Origin: Mycobacterium sp. UM_CSW
GTDB taxonomy: Bacteria > Actinomycetota > Actinomycetes > Mycobacteriales > Mycobacteriaceae
Direction: 5' to 3'
Assembly (NCBI RefSeq): GCF_000455205.1
Contig: NZ_AUWQ01000002.1
Span: forward strand, 1 to 64,000
DNA: 64,000 nt
Of the stretch, positions 41,645-50,190 are shown in pieces. Numbering within the stretch: position 1 is the stretch's first letter; the number at the start of each line of letters is the position of its first letter. Below the pieces are notes generated by a model. The model worked only from the letters and a program-made list of their open reading frames with translations, ran no database searches and was not told the DNA's origin. Position numbers and translations under genes: made by a program.

Positions 41645-43162
41645 GTGACACCGAACCGGGGGATCGATCCCGACTTCCTGGGCCTGCCGCGCCACGAGCT
41701 GGCCGACGCCGCGCTGTCGGCGGCCAAGGCGGCCGGGGCCAGCTATGCCGACCTGCGGATTCACCGCCTGAGCAGCGAGATCATCCAGCTGCGCGACGGC
41801 GAGCTGGAGACGGCCGTGGTGAGCCGCGAGGTGGGCCTGGCGGTACGGGTGATCGTCGACGGCACCTGGGGATTCGCCTCGCACGCGGAGCTGGCGCCCG
41901 CCGTCGCGGCCGAGACCGCGCGCCGCGCCGTGCACGTGGCCACCACGCTGGCGATGCTGAACAACGAGCGCGTCGAGCTCGCGGCGGAGCCCGTGTACGC
42001 CGACGCCACCTGGGTGTCGAGTTACCGGATCGACCCGTTCGAGGTGCCCGGCCCGGAGAAGATCGCCGTGCTCGAGGAGTACTCCGGGCGCCTGCTGGGC
42101 TCCGACGGCGTCGACCACGTGTCGGCGGGCCTGACCGCCGTCAAGGAGCAGACGTACTACGCCGACACCTTCGGATCGTCGATCACCCAGCAGCGGGTGC
42201 GGGTGCTGCCGTCGCTGGAGGCGGTGACCGTCGACCCCGCGGCCGGCAGTTTTGACTCGATGCGCACGCTCGCCCCGCCGATGGGCCGCGGCTGGGAGGC
42301 GCTGGCCGACGACGAGATATGGAACTGGACCGACGAGCTCGCCCAGCTGCCGTCGTTGCTCGCGGAGAAGGTCAAGTCGCCCAGCGTGGTGGCCGGGCCG
42401 ACGGATTTGGTGATCGACCCGACCAACCTGTGGCTGACCATCCACGAATCCATCGGCCACGCAACCGAATACGACCGTGCGATTGGCTACGAGGCCGCCT
42501 ACGCGGGAACGTCGTTCGCCACCCCCGACAAGCTCGGCACCATGCGCTACGGCTCGCCGGTGATGAACGTGACCGCCGACCGCACCGTCGAACACGGCCT
42601 GGCCAGCGTCGGGTACGACGACGAGGGAGTGGCCGCGCAGAGCTGGGATCTGGTGCGCGACGGCATCTTCGTGGGCTACCAGCTCGACCGGGTGTTCGCC
42701 CCGCGGCTGGGGCAGCCGCGCTCCAATGGGTGCTCGTATGCCGACTCGCCGCATCACGTGCCGATCCAGCGGATGGCCAATGTATCGCTGCAGCCCGCCG
42801 CCGAGGACGTCAGCACCGCCGATCTGATCGGCCGCGTCGAGAACGGCATCTACATCGTCGGCGACAAGTCGTGGTCGATCGACATGCAGCGCTACAACTT
42901 TCAGTTCACCGGGCAGCGGTTCTTCCGGATCCGCGACGGCCGCCTGGACGGGCAGCTGCGCGACGTCGCCTACCAGGCGACGACCACCGATTTCTGGAAC
43001 TCCATGGAAGCCGTGGGCGACGCGTCGACGTGGCGGCTGGGCGGCGCGTTCAACTGCGGCAAGGCGCAGCCGGGACAGGTCGCCCCGGTCAGCCATGGCT
43101 GTCCGTCGGCGCTGTTCCGCGGTGTCAACGTGCTCAACACGGTCAGCGAGGGCGCCCGATGA
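41645..43162 (+). CDS. tldD: TldD-type metalloprotease subunit (Rv2315c-like)
   Basis: A 505-residue member of the TldD/PmbA family. The zinc-binding HEXXXH motif is H267-ESIG-H272, and the active-site Cys-containing GCSYADSPHH stretch lies downstream. TldD with TldE/PmbA forms a heterodimeric protease that degrades unstructured peptides, and in other bacteria processes microcin or controls gyrase-inhibitor toxicity. Length equals the 505 residues I recall for Rv2315c. Start GTG 41645. Coupled to the partner gene by ATGA at 43159. Confidence 0.9.
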   Translation: MTPNRGIDPDFLGLPRHELADAALSAAKAAGASYADLRIHRLSSEIIQLRDGELETAVVSREVGLAVRVIVDGTWGFASHAELAPAVAAETARRAVHVATTLAMLNNERVELAAEPVYADATWVSSYRIDPFEVPGPEKIAVLEEYSGRLLGSDGVDHVSAGLTAVKEQTYYADTFGSSITQQRVRVLPSLEAVTVDPAAGSFDSMRTLAPPMGRGWEALADDEIWNWTDELAQLPSLLAEKVKSPSVVAGPTDLVIDPTNLWLTIHESIGHATEYDRAIGYEAAYAGTSFATPDKLGTMRYGSPVMNVTADRTVEHGLASVGYDDEGVAAQSWDLVRDGIFVGYQLDRVFAPRLGQPRSNGCSYADSPHHVPIQRMANVSLQPAAEDVSTADLIGRVENGIYIVGDKSWSIDMQRYNFQFTGQRFFRIRDGRLDGQLRDVAYQATTTDFWNSMEAVGDASTWRLGGAFNCGKAQPGQVAPVSHGCPSALFRGVNVLNTVSEGAR

Positions 43163-44532
43163 TCACCCCGCAGCACGTCGTCAACCTCGTGCTCGACGAG
43201 GCGGCCAAGCTGGGCGGCGCCAGCGAGACCATGGTGCTGGTCACCGACAAGATCGAGGCCACGCTGCGCTGGGCGGGCAATTCCATGACCACCAACGGGG
43301 TTTCGGTCAACCGCAGCATCGCCGTGATTTCGGTGGTGCGGCAAGGCGACAGCGCACACATCGGCACGGTGGTCTCCGCCGAGGTGGATCCGCGGGTGAT
43401 TCCGGGGCTGGTGGCGGCGTCCCAGGAGGCGGCCCGCTCGGCGCCGGAGGCCGGTGACGCGGCGCCGCTGCTGGCCGATGCGGGGGTGCCCGCCGATTGG
43501 GACGCGCCCGTGCCGGGCACCGGGCCGCTGGTGTTCGCCGACGTCGCCGACTCGCTGAGCCGGGGCTTCCGCGGTGCCGACCGGTTGTACGGCTTTGCGC
43601 ACCATAGCGTTTCGACGACGTTCCTCGCGTCGTCGACCGGGCTGCGCCGGCGCTTCAGCCAGCCGACCGGCGCGGTGGAGATCAACGCCAAACGCGGCGA
43701 CGCCAGCGCCTGGGCGGGCGTCGGAACCGCGGATTTCGTTGACGTGCCCACCGATTCGCTGCTCGAGCAATTGTCGATGAGGCTGGGCTGGGCCAAGCGC
43801 AGCGTCGCCCTGCCCGCGGGCCGCTACGAGACGATCATGCCGCCGTCGACGGTGGCCGACATGATGATCTACCTGGCCTGGTCGATGGCCGGCCGCGGCG
43901 CGGAGGAAGGTCGCACCGCGCTGTCGGCGCCGGGTGGCGGGACGCGGGTGGGGGAGCGGTTGACCGATCTGCCGCTGACGATGTTCTCCGACCCGATGGC
44001 GCCGGGGCTGGCGTGCACGCCCTTCGTCGCGGTCAGCGCCTCCTCGGAGACGTTGTCGGTCTTCGACAACGGCATGGAGATCGGCCAGGTCGACTGGATC
44101 CGCAACGGGGTCATCAATGCGCTGGCCTATCCGCGGGCCACGGCCGAGAAATTCGACGCCAAGGTGGCGGTCGCCGCCGACAACTTGGTGATGACCGGCG
44201 GCTCGGCCGAGCAAGCCGACCTGATCGCGGCCACCGAGCGCGGCCTGCTGCTGACGACCCTGTGGTACATCCGGGAGGTCGACCCGACCACGCTGCTGCT
44301 CACCGGGCTGACGCGCGACGGCGTTTACCTGATCGAGGACGGCGAGGTGACAGCGGCGGTCAACAACTTCCGGTTCAACGAGAGCCCACTCGACCTGCTG
44401 CGGCGGGCCACCGAGGCGGGCGTGAGCGAAAAAACGCTGCCGCGGGAGTGGGGCGACTGGGCCACCCGGGCGGCCATGCCGTCGCTGCGGATACCCGATT
44501 TCTATATGTCGTCGGTGAGCCAGGCGCAGTAG
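43159..44532 (+). CDS. PmbA/TldE-type partner subunit (Rv2314c-like)
   Basis: A 457-residue protein of the TldE/PmbA branch, which keeps the fold but lacks the HEXXXH zinc site, as seen here. It is the regulatory/structural half of the TldD-TldE protease. Recognisable segments are [34 protein letters not shown] and [34 protein letters not shown]. Length matches the 457 residues I recall for Rv2314c. It follows tldD in an ATGA overlap and precedes the AhpD-like gene by 10 bases. Confidence 0.9.
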   Translation: MITPQHVVNLVLDEAAKLGGASETMVLVTDKIEATLRWAGNSMTTNGVSVNRSIAVISVVRQGDSAHIGTVVSAEVDPRVIPGLVAASQEAARSAPEAGDAAPLLADAGVPADWDAPVPGTGPLVFADVADSLSRGFRGADRLYGFAHHSVSTTFLASSTGLRRRFSQPTGAVEINAKRGDASAWAGVGTADFVDVPTDSLLEQLSMRLGWAKRSVALPAGRYETIMPPSTVADMMIYLAWSMAGRGAEEGRTALSAPGGGTRVGERLTDLPLTMFSDPMAPGLACTPFVAVSASSETLSVFDNGMEIGQVDWIRNGVINALAYPRATAEKFDAKVAVAADNLVMTGGSAEQADLIAATERGLLLTTLWYIREVDPTTLLLTGLTRDGVYLIEDGEVTAAVNNFRFNESPLDLLRRATEAGVSEKTLPREWGDWATRAAMPSLRIPDFYMSSVSQAQ

Positions 44533-44542
44533 CGTGTGACAA

Positions 44543-45370
44543 ATGCTGACGCAGTTGGTGTCGTTATCTCCAGGTGATGGGCGTCTTGCGGGCCTAGTGC
44601 GGCGGGTGTGCGCGCAGACGATGTCGCTGCCGCCACTACCCTCGGCGGTCGAGGTTTCCGAGCCGGCGTCGGAGGCGGAGGCCGTCGTCGCCGAGTTCGC
44701 CGAGCAGTTCAGCGCCGACGTCTCGGCGATCACCAGCGAGCAGCGGTCCCGGTTGTGGAAGCAGCTGGGGGACAGCACCTTCAGCGTGGTGACGCAGATG
44801 TACATCGCCGACTTCGTTCCGCGGGTGCGGGCCGGCCTGGAGGCGCTGGGCGTCGGCTCCGAGCACCTCGGCTGGGTGAGCGGGCCGGTCGACTGGGACC
44901 ACACCACCGAGCCCTCGGACGTGGTGTTCAACGAGTTTCTGCCCGCGGTGGCGCGCATGCGCGCGCTGGACCCGGTCACCGCCGAGCTGGTCCGGCTCCG
45001 CGGCGCGGCGCAGCACAACTGCCGGCTGTGCAAATCGTTGCGTGAGAGCACCGCACTCGACGCCGGTGGCACGGAGGAGCTGTACGGGAACATCGAGCGC
45101 TATGAGGACTCGCCGGTGCTGGCCCCGCGCGCTAAAGCAGCGCTGCGTTATACCGATGGGTTAATTTGGACGCCTGCGCACCTCGTCGCCGACGTTGCCG
45201 CCGAGGTGCGCTCCGGGTTTTCCGAGGCCGAGGCCGTCGAGCTCACCTTCGACGTCATGCGCAACGCCAGCAATAAAGTCGCCGTGTCGCTGGGCGCCGA
45301 CACCCCGCGGGTCGAGCAGGGCACCGAGCGTTACCTGCTCGACGCGGACGGGCAGACGGTCTTCGCCTGA
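44543..45370 (+). CDS. AhpD-like/carboxymuconolactone decarboxylase-domain protein (Rv2313c-like)
   Basis: A 275-residue all-helical protein with the AhpD-type redox motif C160-R-L-C163 in [15 protein letters not shown]. The His just before the first Cys is also family-typical. Two CMD-like halves are suggested by the repeat of LRGAAQH / [10 protein letters not shown]-type helices. Likely a peroxide- or thiol-linked reductase or a CMD-like enzyme of unknown substrate. Start ATG 44543, close behind the pmbA-type gene, so probably in the same operon. Confidence 0.78.
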   Translation: MLTQLVSLSPGDGRLAGLVRRVCAQTMSLPPLPSAVEVSEPASEAEAVVAEFAEQFSADVSAITSEQRSRLWKQLGDSTFSVVTQMYIADFVPRVRAGLEALGVGSEHLGWVSGPVDWDHTTEPSDVVFNEFLPAVARMRALDPVTAELVRLRGAAQHNCRLCKSLRESTALDAGGTEELYGNIERYEDSPVLAPRAKAALRYTDGLIWTPAHLVADVAAEVRSGFSEAEAVELTFDVMRNASNKVAVSLGADTPRVEQGTERYLLDADGQTVFA

Positions 45371-45430
45371 CGGCGACGTGCGACCGAGGCCCCGCGGCGT
45401 GCACGGCACCTCGGTGGGTGGAGCTGCGGT

Positions 45431-45637
45431 CTAGCCGCCGCCTCCGCCGCCAGCGCCGGCTTCGCCCACGTTGTAGTAGTCGATGTCGTTGGGGTCGGCG
45501 CTGATCGTGGCCTTGGCCGGGTGCGTTGCCTCGGTGATCGCCACCACCGGTGCGGCAGCCATGGCCGCGATGGCGAGCGCCGCGAAGGCGGCTCGCGCGC
45601 CGAGGCGTCGAGGACAGTCGGCCGTAGTTCTACTCAT
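45431..45637 (-). CDS. Small secreted protein with Gly-rich tail
   Basis: A 68-residue protein. Basic start, a hydrophobic core (ARAAFAALAIAAMAAAPVVA) and an A-x-A-like cleavage point near residue 33, leaving about 35 residues: a polar stretch with DPNDIDYYNVGEAG and a C-terminal run of glycines. No family recognised; size and composition resemble other small exported mycobacterial proteins. Convergent with the AhpD-like gene. A 10-base inverted repeat lies 31 bases upstream of the start. Confidence 0.6.
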   Translation of the reverse strand: MSRTTADCPRRLGARAAFAALAIAAMAAAPVVAITEATHPAKATISADPNDIDYYNVGEAGAGGGGGG

Positions 45638-46467
45638 TCGCTATTTCCTCTCAGGCTTCTTTGACTGTTGGTAATGCGCGCATTAGTCGGAGTGTGCGCC
45701 CGGGATGCATTACCAAGCGCCCAGCAAGGTAACGGGGAAGTAAATGAAAAATACTCTTTTGTTTCAATCGGTTGGCCGTGACGTGAATAGCTGTTAGCTT
45801 GCTCGACGGTGGATTTGGATGTGACATTCGAACGTAAGTCGTTGGGCTGCAATCGAAGCAGCAAGGGATCCCGTCATCGAGTCGAATTCAGGGATTACCC
45901 GTGGCCGATGCAAGTCCGAGCGGAGTAGAACCACCTACGACCTGCGCGAAGGTGCCGCAGCATCGTCAGGACTTTGCGACTGCGACAGCGCGTAAAGTTC
46001 GCGTTAGCACCACAAAAACCGCGCGTTTGAGCCGTTCTTACAACTCGATTGGTAAATTGCCTCGGCCGCGAACAGGCCGCCTGATCCGCAATTCAAACAG
46101 CCAGAGCCGCTGAAACACAAGGTGTTTGGGCTTCACTTATGGTTCCTTTCCGCCCAGGAAGGGCGCCCAATGTTCGGCGCCGATGATCAGGCGGCGCGCA
46201 CCGTCGCGATTCGCAGTCGCGCTAAGCACCTTTGCTGCCGCGCGACCGGCCCGCGCTCACGGCTTTCCGTGTGCAAACAGGCCGCAGCTCACCTTGCCAA
46301 CCGGCCCAGTGTGAGCGCGCCGAAACACTCCGCAACAATTGGCGGGTCCCGACGGCGGTTCGCCGGCGACGCCTGCGGCCGGGGCCGTGGGTCGGCGAGT
46401 GAACCCCACACCGCGGCTAGGCGGCGGGGAGTAGCGCTAGGGTAATGCTCGCACCTCAACCATGCCG
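45638..46467. other. Gene-free, lower-GC region before the tRNA
   Basis: About 830 bases without a convincing gene. It holds an inverted repeat TTGGTAATGC (45668-45677) and GCATTACCAA (45707-45716) upstream of the small secreted protein, which could be an operator or a transcript stem-loop. The stretch 45640-46100 is visibly AT-richer than flanking genes. Short open frames here read through arginine/threonine-rich nonsense and were not accepted. The last 30 bases should carry the tRNA promoter. Confidence 0.5.
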
Positions 46468-46541
46468 GGGGCGGTAGCTCAGTTGGTTAGAGCCGCGGAC
46501 TCATAATCCGTTGGTCGCGGGTTCGAGCCCCGCCCGCCCCA
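46468..46541 (+). tRNA. tRNA with CAU anticodon (Met, or Ile if lysidine-modified)
   Basis: A 74-base cloverleaf. Acceptor stem GGGGCGG pairs with CCGCCCC; D arm GCTC/GAGC; anticodon stem GCGGA/TCCGT with loop CTCATAA; T arm GCGGG-TTCGAGC-CCCGC; discriminator A; no encoded CCA. The anticodon CAT serves either elongator methionine or, after lysidine modification, isoleucine AUA codons; sequence alone does not decide. Its 3' 43 bases (to 46539) are repeated at 51532-51574, making it the attachment site of the downstream island. Confidence 0.93.
46497..46539. repeat. Left attachment core (within the tRNA 3' half)
   Basis: Starts GGACTCATAATCCG and ends CCCCGCCCGCCC. Identical to 51532-51574 over 43 bases, diverging immediately outside on both sides. 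It covers the anticodon loop, variable region and T arm, the usual cross-over region for tRNA-targeting integrases. Confidence 0.9.
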
Positions 46542-46613
46542 CAACCTGTTTGTGCAGCTAGAGGGCCTGTTTTGGCCCCGCTTCACCGGCACCCGTGTCG
46601 CCCGAAAGGCCGT

Positions 46614-46634
46614 CTTGTCGGTGGTTTGTCGTCA
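46614..46634. repeat. 21-base subterminal direct repeat, left copy
   Basis: Starts CTTGTCGGTGG and ends TTGTCGTCA. It is identical to 51362-51382 and lies 74 bases inside the left core. Possible recombinase or excisionase arm site. Confidence 0.6.
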
Positions 46635-46797
46635 GTCGCGTGACTTAAAACGACACGGCGCTACGTCGGCAACTGTTTGGCCCGGGGCAGCACCGGCGAC
46701 CCCACAAGGTCGTTCTGTGCGATGTCTTCCCCGGCAAGGTCCGCTGGTGGCAACATTGCCGGTGCAAAAAGACGAGAGGATGAAGGGGCACCGACAT

Positions 46798-47301
46798 ATG
46801 AACGACCCGTACACCTTCATTTTCTTCGTCCTGATCTTCGGCGCCATCACAGCGGCTATTGCTCAAAGGAGGCATCTCGGCAGCCCGGTCGGGTGGTTTG
46901 TCTTCGGTGCGCTGCTGTTCATCGTCGCCCTGCCTATGGCGATCTTTTCGAAGCCCGGCCTGCCGCAGGCACCACCCGGTATGCGGGCGGTGAAGTGCCC
47001 ACGGTGCAACGCGGTCCAGAACATTCCGGCCACACAGCCTGAGTACGAATGCTGGCAGTGCAAAGCCGCAAACCGCCTATGGGAACCGCAGCCGGTCAAA
47101 AGCGCCGCTAGGCCAGCAGCTCCGCAGAAGCCAACCGTAGCCCCACCGAAACCTGAGGGTGAGTCTTCGAAGGTGCGGTGTCACCACTGTCAGCACGTAC
47201 AGGTAGTGCCCCGCGACCAACTGACGTTCGTATGCGAGCAATGCAACACCAAGCTGAAACGTCGAGCTGGCGACTCCGCCGAGCGGAAGAGCACAACCTG
47301 A
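46798..47301 (+). CDS. Membrane protein with two zinc ribbons
   Basis: A 167-residue protein: two N-terminal membrane helices (about 5-21 and 31-48), then two treble-clef/zinc-ribbon units, CPRCNAVQNIPATQPEYECWQC and later CHHCQHVQVVPRDQLTFVCEQC (each CxxC..CxxC). A Pro/Ala/Lys-rich linker separates them. No family recognised. Function unknown; such tails commonly bind nucleic acid or protein at the membrane. I choose ATG 46798 (AAGGGG upstream) over ATG 46780. It is the first gene inside the island. Confidence 0.7.
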   Translation: MNDPYTFIFFVLIFGAITAAIAQRRHLGSPVGWFVFGALLFIVALPMAIFSKPGLPQAPPGMRAVKCPRCNAVQNIPATQPEYECWQCKAANRLWEPQPVKSAARPAAPQKPTVAPPKPEGESSKVRCHHCQHVQVVPRDQLTFVCEQCNTKLKRRAGDSAERKSTT

Positions 47302-47761
47302 CGACTACGCCGAAGCGGTGAAACTGGAAGCATCGTGTAGGCCAGCGATTCCATTTATCGCCAACAGCAGTCGACCCCGTAAGTGCCGGTCACCTACGGG
47401 GCCGATCTGCCTGTTAGCGCCTGTAGTGCGGCAGAGTCCTACGGCGCTAACAGATAGGCGCTGCAAGCGGACTCGGTAACGTGAAAGGGCAGTAAAGCAT
47501 TACCGCGCCCGCCGCGCTGCCCAACTCTATTTAGTTGTAAGCGACGTTCCTTGTCCTTTGGGGGAAGGATTTGACGCCCAAAGAGTTAACGTGTTCGCGG
47601 TTCCACCGGGTGCGCTAGCCCCTAGGGTCCCTGGATACGCCGATGCGGTTTCCGGCGCGGGGTGCAGTGCCCCGGTACCTGCCGCCCTCAAGCGGAGATG
47701 CGTTTTCAAGCTGGCTAGGTACGAGGCCGCCTGCCCAGCTGTACTCCGACTCAACCGTTAA
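47302..47761. other. Gene-free island segment with a strong hairpin
   Basis: No acceptable gene. The hairpin arms CTGTTAGCGCCTGTAG (47411-47426) and CTACGGCGCTAACAG (47439-47453) pair with one bulged base and a 12-base loop. It is placed 110 bases after the zinc-ribbon gene and could terminate it, or be a recombination/replication structure of the island. The rest may be the eroded 5' part of the integrase gene region. Confidence 0.55.
47411..47453. terminator. Hairpin downstream of the zinc-ribbon gene
   Basis: A 15-base-pair stem with one bulge. There is no T-run, as usual in mycobacteria. Terminator function is inferred. Confidence 0.5.
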
Positions 47762-47779
47762 GCCGTTGGGTCCGTAGCC

Positions 47780-48151
47780 GTGACAGTCGCCGGGCTGACC
47801 GGCAAAGCCGTAGTGGACGTAGAGGATTTCGATTGGGCGCGCCCGATTGTGGTGGACAACCTGTACCACAACTATTTTCAGCCAGCCTGCAAGGCCTTAG
47901 GCCTAGGAGCGGTACGTTTTCACGATCTGCGCCGTACCTTCGCCACGCTGGCCTTGAGCGCGGGGGAGCACTACATGCAGGTATCCAAGTGGCTGGGGCA
48001 CTCCAGTTTCGTACTGACGCTGACCACCTACGCGGACTACATCAGAGAGGAGGACACCGCAGCGCCTAAGTTCGCTCGTCCGGTTGCAACGGCGGCGACG
48101 AGGGTGGTGGCTCTATCGGCTTTATCCCGGGTACAGGGGACGGCGCACTAG
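47780..48151 (+). pseudogene. Truncated tyrosine recombinase (integrase C-terminal fragment)
   Basis: Only 123 residues remain of an enzyme normally 350-400 long. The catalytic end is intact: H48-x-x-R51 in VRFHDLRRTFATLAL, H74 in WLGHSSFVLT and the nucleophile Y84 in TTYADYI. The first catalytic Arg, the core-binding domain and the arm-binding domain are missing; an in-frame stop at 47759-47761 closes the frame upstream. The GTG at 47780 may not be used. The 3' end overlaps the convergent HEPN-motif gene by 86 bases. Confidence 0.82.
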
Positions 48152-48758
48152 GTTCTTGGAAGAAGTTCTGGGATCGGAGGCCATCAATCGCGTTCAGGAC
48201 GGCTCGGACATAGTAATCTGCGGAGTTTGCGTCGATACGCGTACCTTCGTGAGCCACACGATTTCGCAAGTCTCCTAGTTCTGCGAGCATTCCGACCAGG
48301 GGGCCAAGGATGAAACCTTCGCTCGCGAACAATTTGAGCATCTGCCGGAAAGGCGTAAAGCGGCCGTGGTCTGGGAAATAACGCTCAAATTCTTGTCTCA
48401 TCAATGACTCTAGATCCGCGAACGATGCCAGGACCGCAGCGGCTGGATCCAGTGCAACGAGTTCTTGGTACTTCGCAAATTTCTCATCCGTAGATTCCGG
48501 CGGTAACGGCGACCCTTCGCCAGTCGTCGTTGAGGGCAAGGCCTTTCGCTCCTCCGTTGCCTCCGCCAACTGCTTGGCTTCTCTTTCGAATTCGAGGTCG
48601 AAACCGGGTCCCTTCAGCCGTCGGATATCGCCAACGCGCGCCACGATTCCAGTTGCGGCCAGCTTGATCGGCTTTCGCAGGAAGACCAGTGCACCAGCCG
48701 TGACTGTGGGCCATGCCCACGCTTGCGACATTTGAACGATGAAATCAAGCCACGACAT
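48066..48758 (-). CDS. Membrane-anchored protein with HEPN-like RNxxxH motif
   Basis: A 230-residue protein. An N-terminal hydrophobic segment (about 13-28) could anchor it, followed by a charged linker (about 45-95) and a helical domain (about 95-200). The sequence LGDLRNRVAHEG carries R165-N-x3-H170, the R-x4-H form with a polar residue after Arg that marks HEPN ribonucleases. The tail is proline-rich. No close family recognised. Last gene of the island's minus-strand operon, two bases after the 309-residue gene. The same motif also occurs in non-nuclease helical proteins, so activity is a hypothesis. Confidence 0.66.
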   Translation of the reverse strand: MSWLDFIVQMSQAWAWPTVTAGALVFLRKPIKLAATGIVARVGDIRRLKGPGFDLEFEREAKQLAEATEERKALPSTTTGEGSPLPPESTDEKFAKYQELVALDPAAAVLASFADLESLMRQEFERYFPDHGRFTPFRQMLKLFASEGFILGPLVGMLAELGDLRNRVAHEGTRIDANSADYYVRAVLNAIDGLRSQNFFQEPSAPSPVPGIKPIEPPPSSPPLQPDERT

Positions 48759-48760
48759 GG

Positions 48761-49690
48761 TTATCCCTCATCGTCGGGGTTCTTCCAGTCTTCCGTGGTG
48801 TAGCTGCGGGCAAACATGATAACGTCGCCCGCCCACGGAGTGAAACCAGTTGTAAACGGGGCGCGTAGTTCTGGGCTCTTCTGGCTAATCAGGCCACGCA
48901 CGCCATCCTGGCCTTCAAAGAGGCTGTCGAACTCAAGAACGGTGTTGCAAACGTCGGTTAGGTCTGGGTGAAGGATTGTTAGTAGCTGTCTATTGGCCTT
49001 CCGCAGCGCCTTGTGGAACTCCATCGCCATCTGCATGATACTGGGATCGCCAGGCTTGCTGGCCAATTCGGCTTTGAGAGTTGCGTTGATCTTGTCTGAC
49101 TTGATCAACGAGTCTCGGTCCATGGTCAGATCGATGAAGGCGAAGGGGTTCCCCTTATTAGCGTATGCCTCAAGGGAAATTGAGACGGCGCGGATTGTGC
49201 CGTGGATCATCACGTTGCGCAGCTTGTACAGATAGCGGTAGCCGAAGTAATCGTCGTACAGCGAGCCAAAGATGCCCTTCGCAGCCTGATGCTCTGGTCC
49301 GTCCTTCTCGTACTTCGCGCAAATCTCTTCGTAAGTTCGCTCCTGGTGGTAACAGAGCATCGAAACCAGTGACAGGACTGCACCCCGGAACCGGGCTCCC
49401 AAGGACACCATGTCTGTCGAGTGCCCATCGATTTTTATTGGCCCGGTGGCGAACTTCTTGCTTGTGTCCCTCCACATCTCTGCGAGCGCTTTGAAAGATT
49501 CCTCGTAGTATGTGAACAGGTTCTCGACGAGGATGCCGTCTAGGGCTATGTATGCGGCTCTGTACCGTTCGTAGTCCACCTCAGATAGGTCACTAACGAC
49601 ATTGAACAGTGTATTGCCTTGGGTCGCGGGATCTGGCGGAGTCGTCACTAGCAATGCCGCACGTGACTCCTCAGGAGCGTTGTCACTCAT
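48761..49690 (-). CDS. Helical protein with HEPN-like RNxxxH motif
   Basis: A 309-residue, predicted all-helical, soluble protein. The motif R158-N-x3-H163 occurs in YRYLYKLRNVMIHGT, within a helix-loop typical of HEPN domains. The preceding region (about 40-155) contains several long helices with Tyr/Phe/Glu periodicity. No family recognised with certainty. Its ATG overlaps the stop of the 149-residue gene (ATGA), and it is followed after two bases by a second RNxxxH protein, so the two probably act as a pair in RNA cleavage or toxin regulation. Confidence 0.66.
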   Translation of the reverse strand: MSDNAPEESRAALLVTTPPDPATQGNTLFNVVSDLSEVDYERYRAAYIALDGILVENLFTYYEESFKALAEMWRDTSKKFATGPIKIDGHSTDMVSLGARFRGAVLSLVSMLCYHQERTYEEICAKYEKDGPEHQAAKGIFGSLYDDYFGYRYLYKLRNVMIHGTIRAVSISLEAYANKGNPFAFIDLTMDRDSLIKSDKINATLKAELASKPGDPSIMQMAMEFHKALRKANRQLLTILHPDLTDVCNTVLEFDSLFEGQDGVRGLISQKSPELRAPFTTGFTPWAGDVIMFARSYTTEDWKNPDDEG

Positions 49691-50136
49691 CGGATTCCAT
49701 CTCCGGACTCGGGATGTTGGTTGGTCGAGTCACCGCGTCTGTCTGGCGGCGTCACGTCCTTTATGTGATCGGCACTTCGTCCAAGCACGTTCTTGAGAGG
49801 CTTACCATCCGGGCCGTAGATGGTTATGTACATCGCGCCTGCGTTCTTGTCCTTGGCGAACCGATTGCGCAGCCACCGTGTCGTGCTGGCTAAGGCACTT
49901 GCCAAGGTTAGGTCGAGAACCTTCTTCGATGCCGCGCCCGCGATGAAGATGCCGATTGCCTCTAGCGAGTTCTGTAAGGAGAACTGCCCAGGGTCGGGCA
50001 GCTGAAGCGTGACGTTAAGGTCATCGCTCGCTAGTTCTGCCAGAAGTTCATGCGCCGCCTGCCGGGTCCGCGGGTCGAATGCCGTAGGGCCAGATGGTCT
50101 GAGTACCACGCTCGGCTTTTCGGCAGCGGTGTCCAT
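49687..50136 (-). CDS. Small membrane protein, EACC1-like
   Basis: A 149-residue protein: an N-terminal variable part, a strand (LNVTLQLPDPG), a hydrophobic helix (about 57-85, SLEAIGIFIAGAASKKVLDLTLASALAS), a Trp-Leu-Arg helix, then YITIYGPDGKPLKNV. This order (short alpha/beta part, hydrophobic segment, then a beta strand with YGPDG) resembles the effector-associated constant component EACC1 of ternary conflict systems. The resemblance is by eye and unverified. ATG 50136 is used; GTG 50145 is an alternative. Coupled by ATGA to the first RNxxxH gene. Confidence 0.58.
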   Translation of the reverse strand: MDTAAEKPSVVLRPSGPTAFDPRTRQAAHELLAELASDDLNVTLQLPDPGQFSLQNSLEAIGIFIAGAASKKVLDLTLASALASTTRWLRNRFAKDKNAGAMYITIYGPDGKPLKNVLGRSADHIKDVTPPDRRGDSTNQHPESGDGIR

Positions 50137-50190
50137 GAACCGCACACTAACTCACACGTCCGACAGGCCTAGCAACTTTCGATCGTCCGG

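Noticed and set aside
45901-46113. 70-codon plus-strand frame starting GTG
   Set aside because: Product is Arg/Ser/Thr-rich with no fold-like pattern and no ribosome-binding site; composition fits non-coding sequence.
46122-46445. 107-codon plus-strand frame before the tRNA
   Set aside because: No recognisable protein features, no ribosome-binding site, Arg-rich in the manner of shadow translation.
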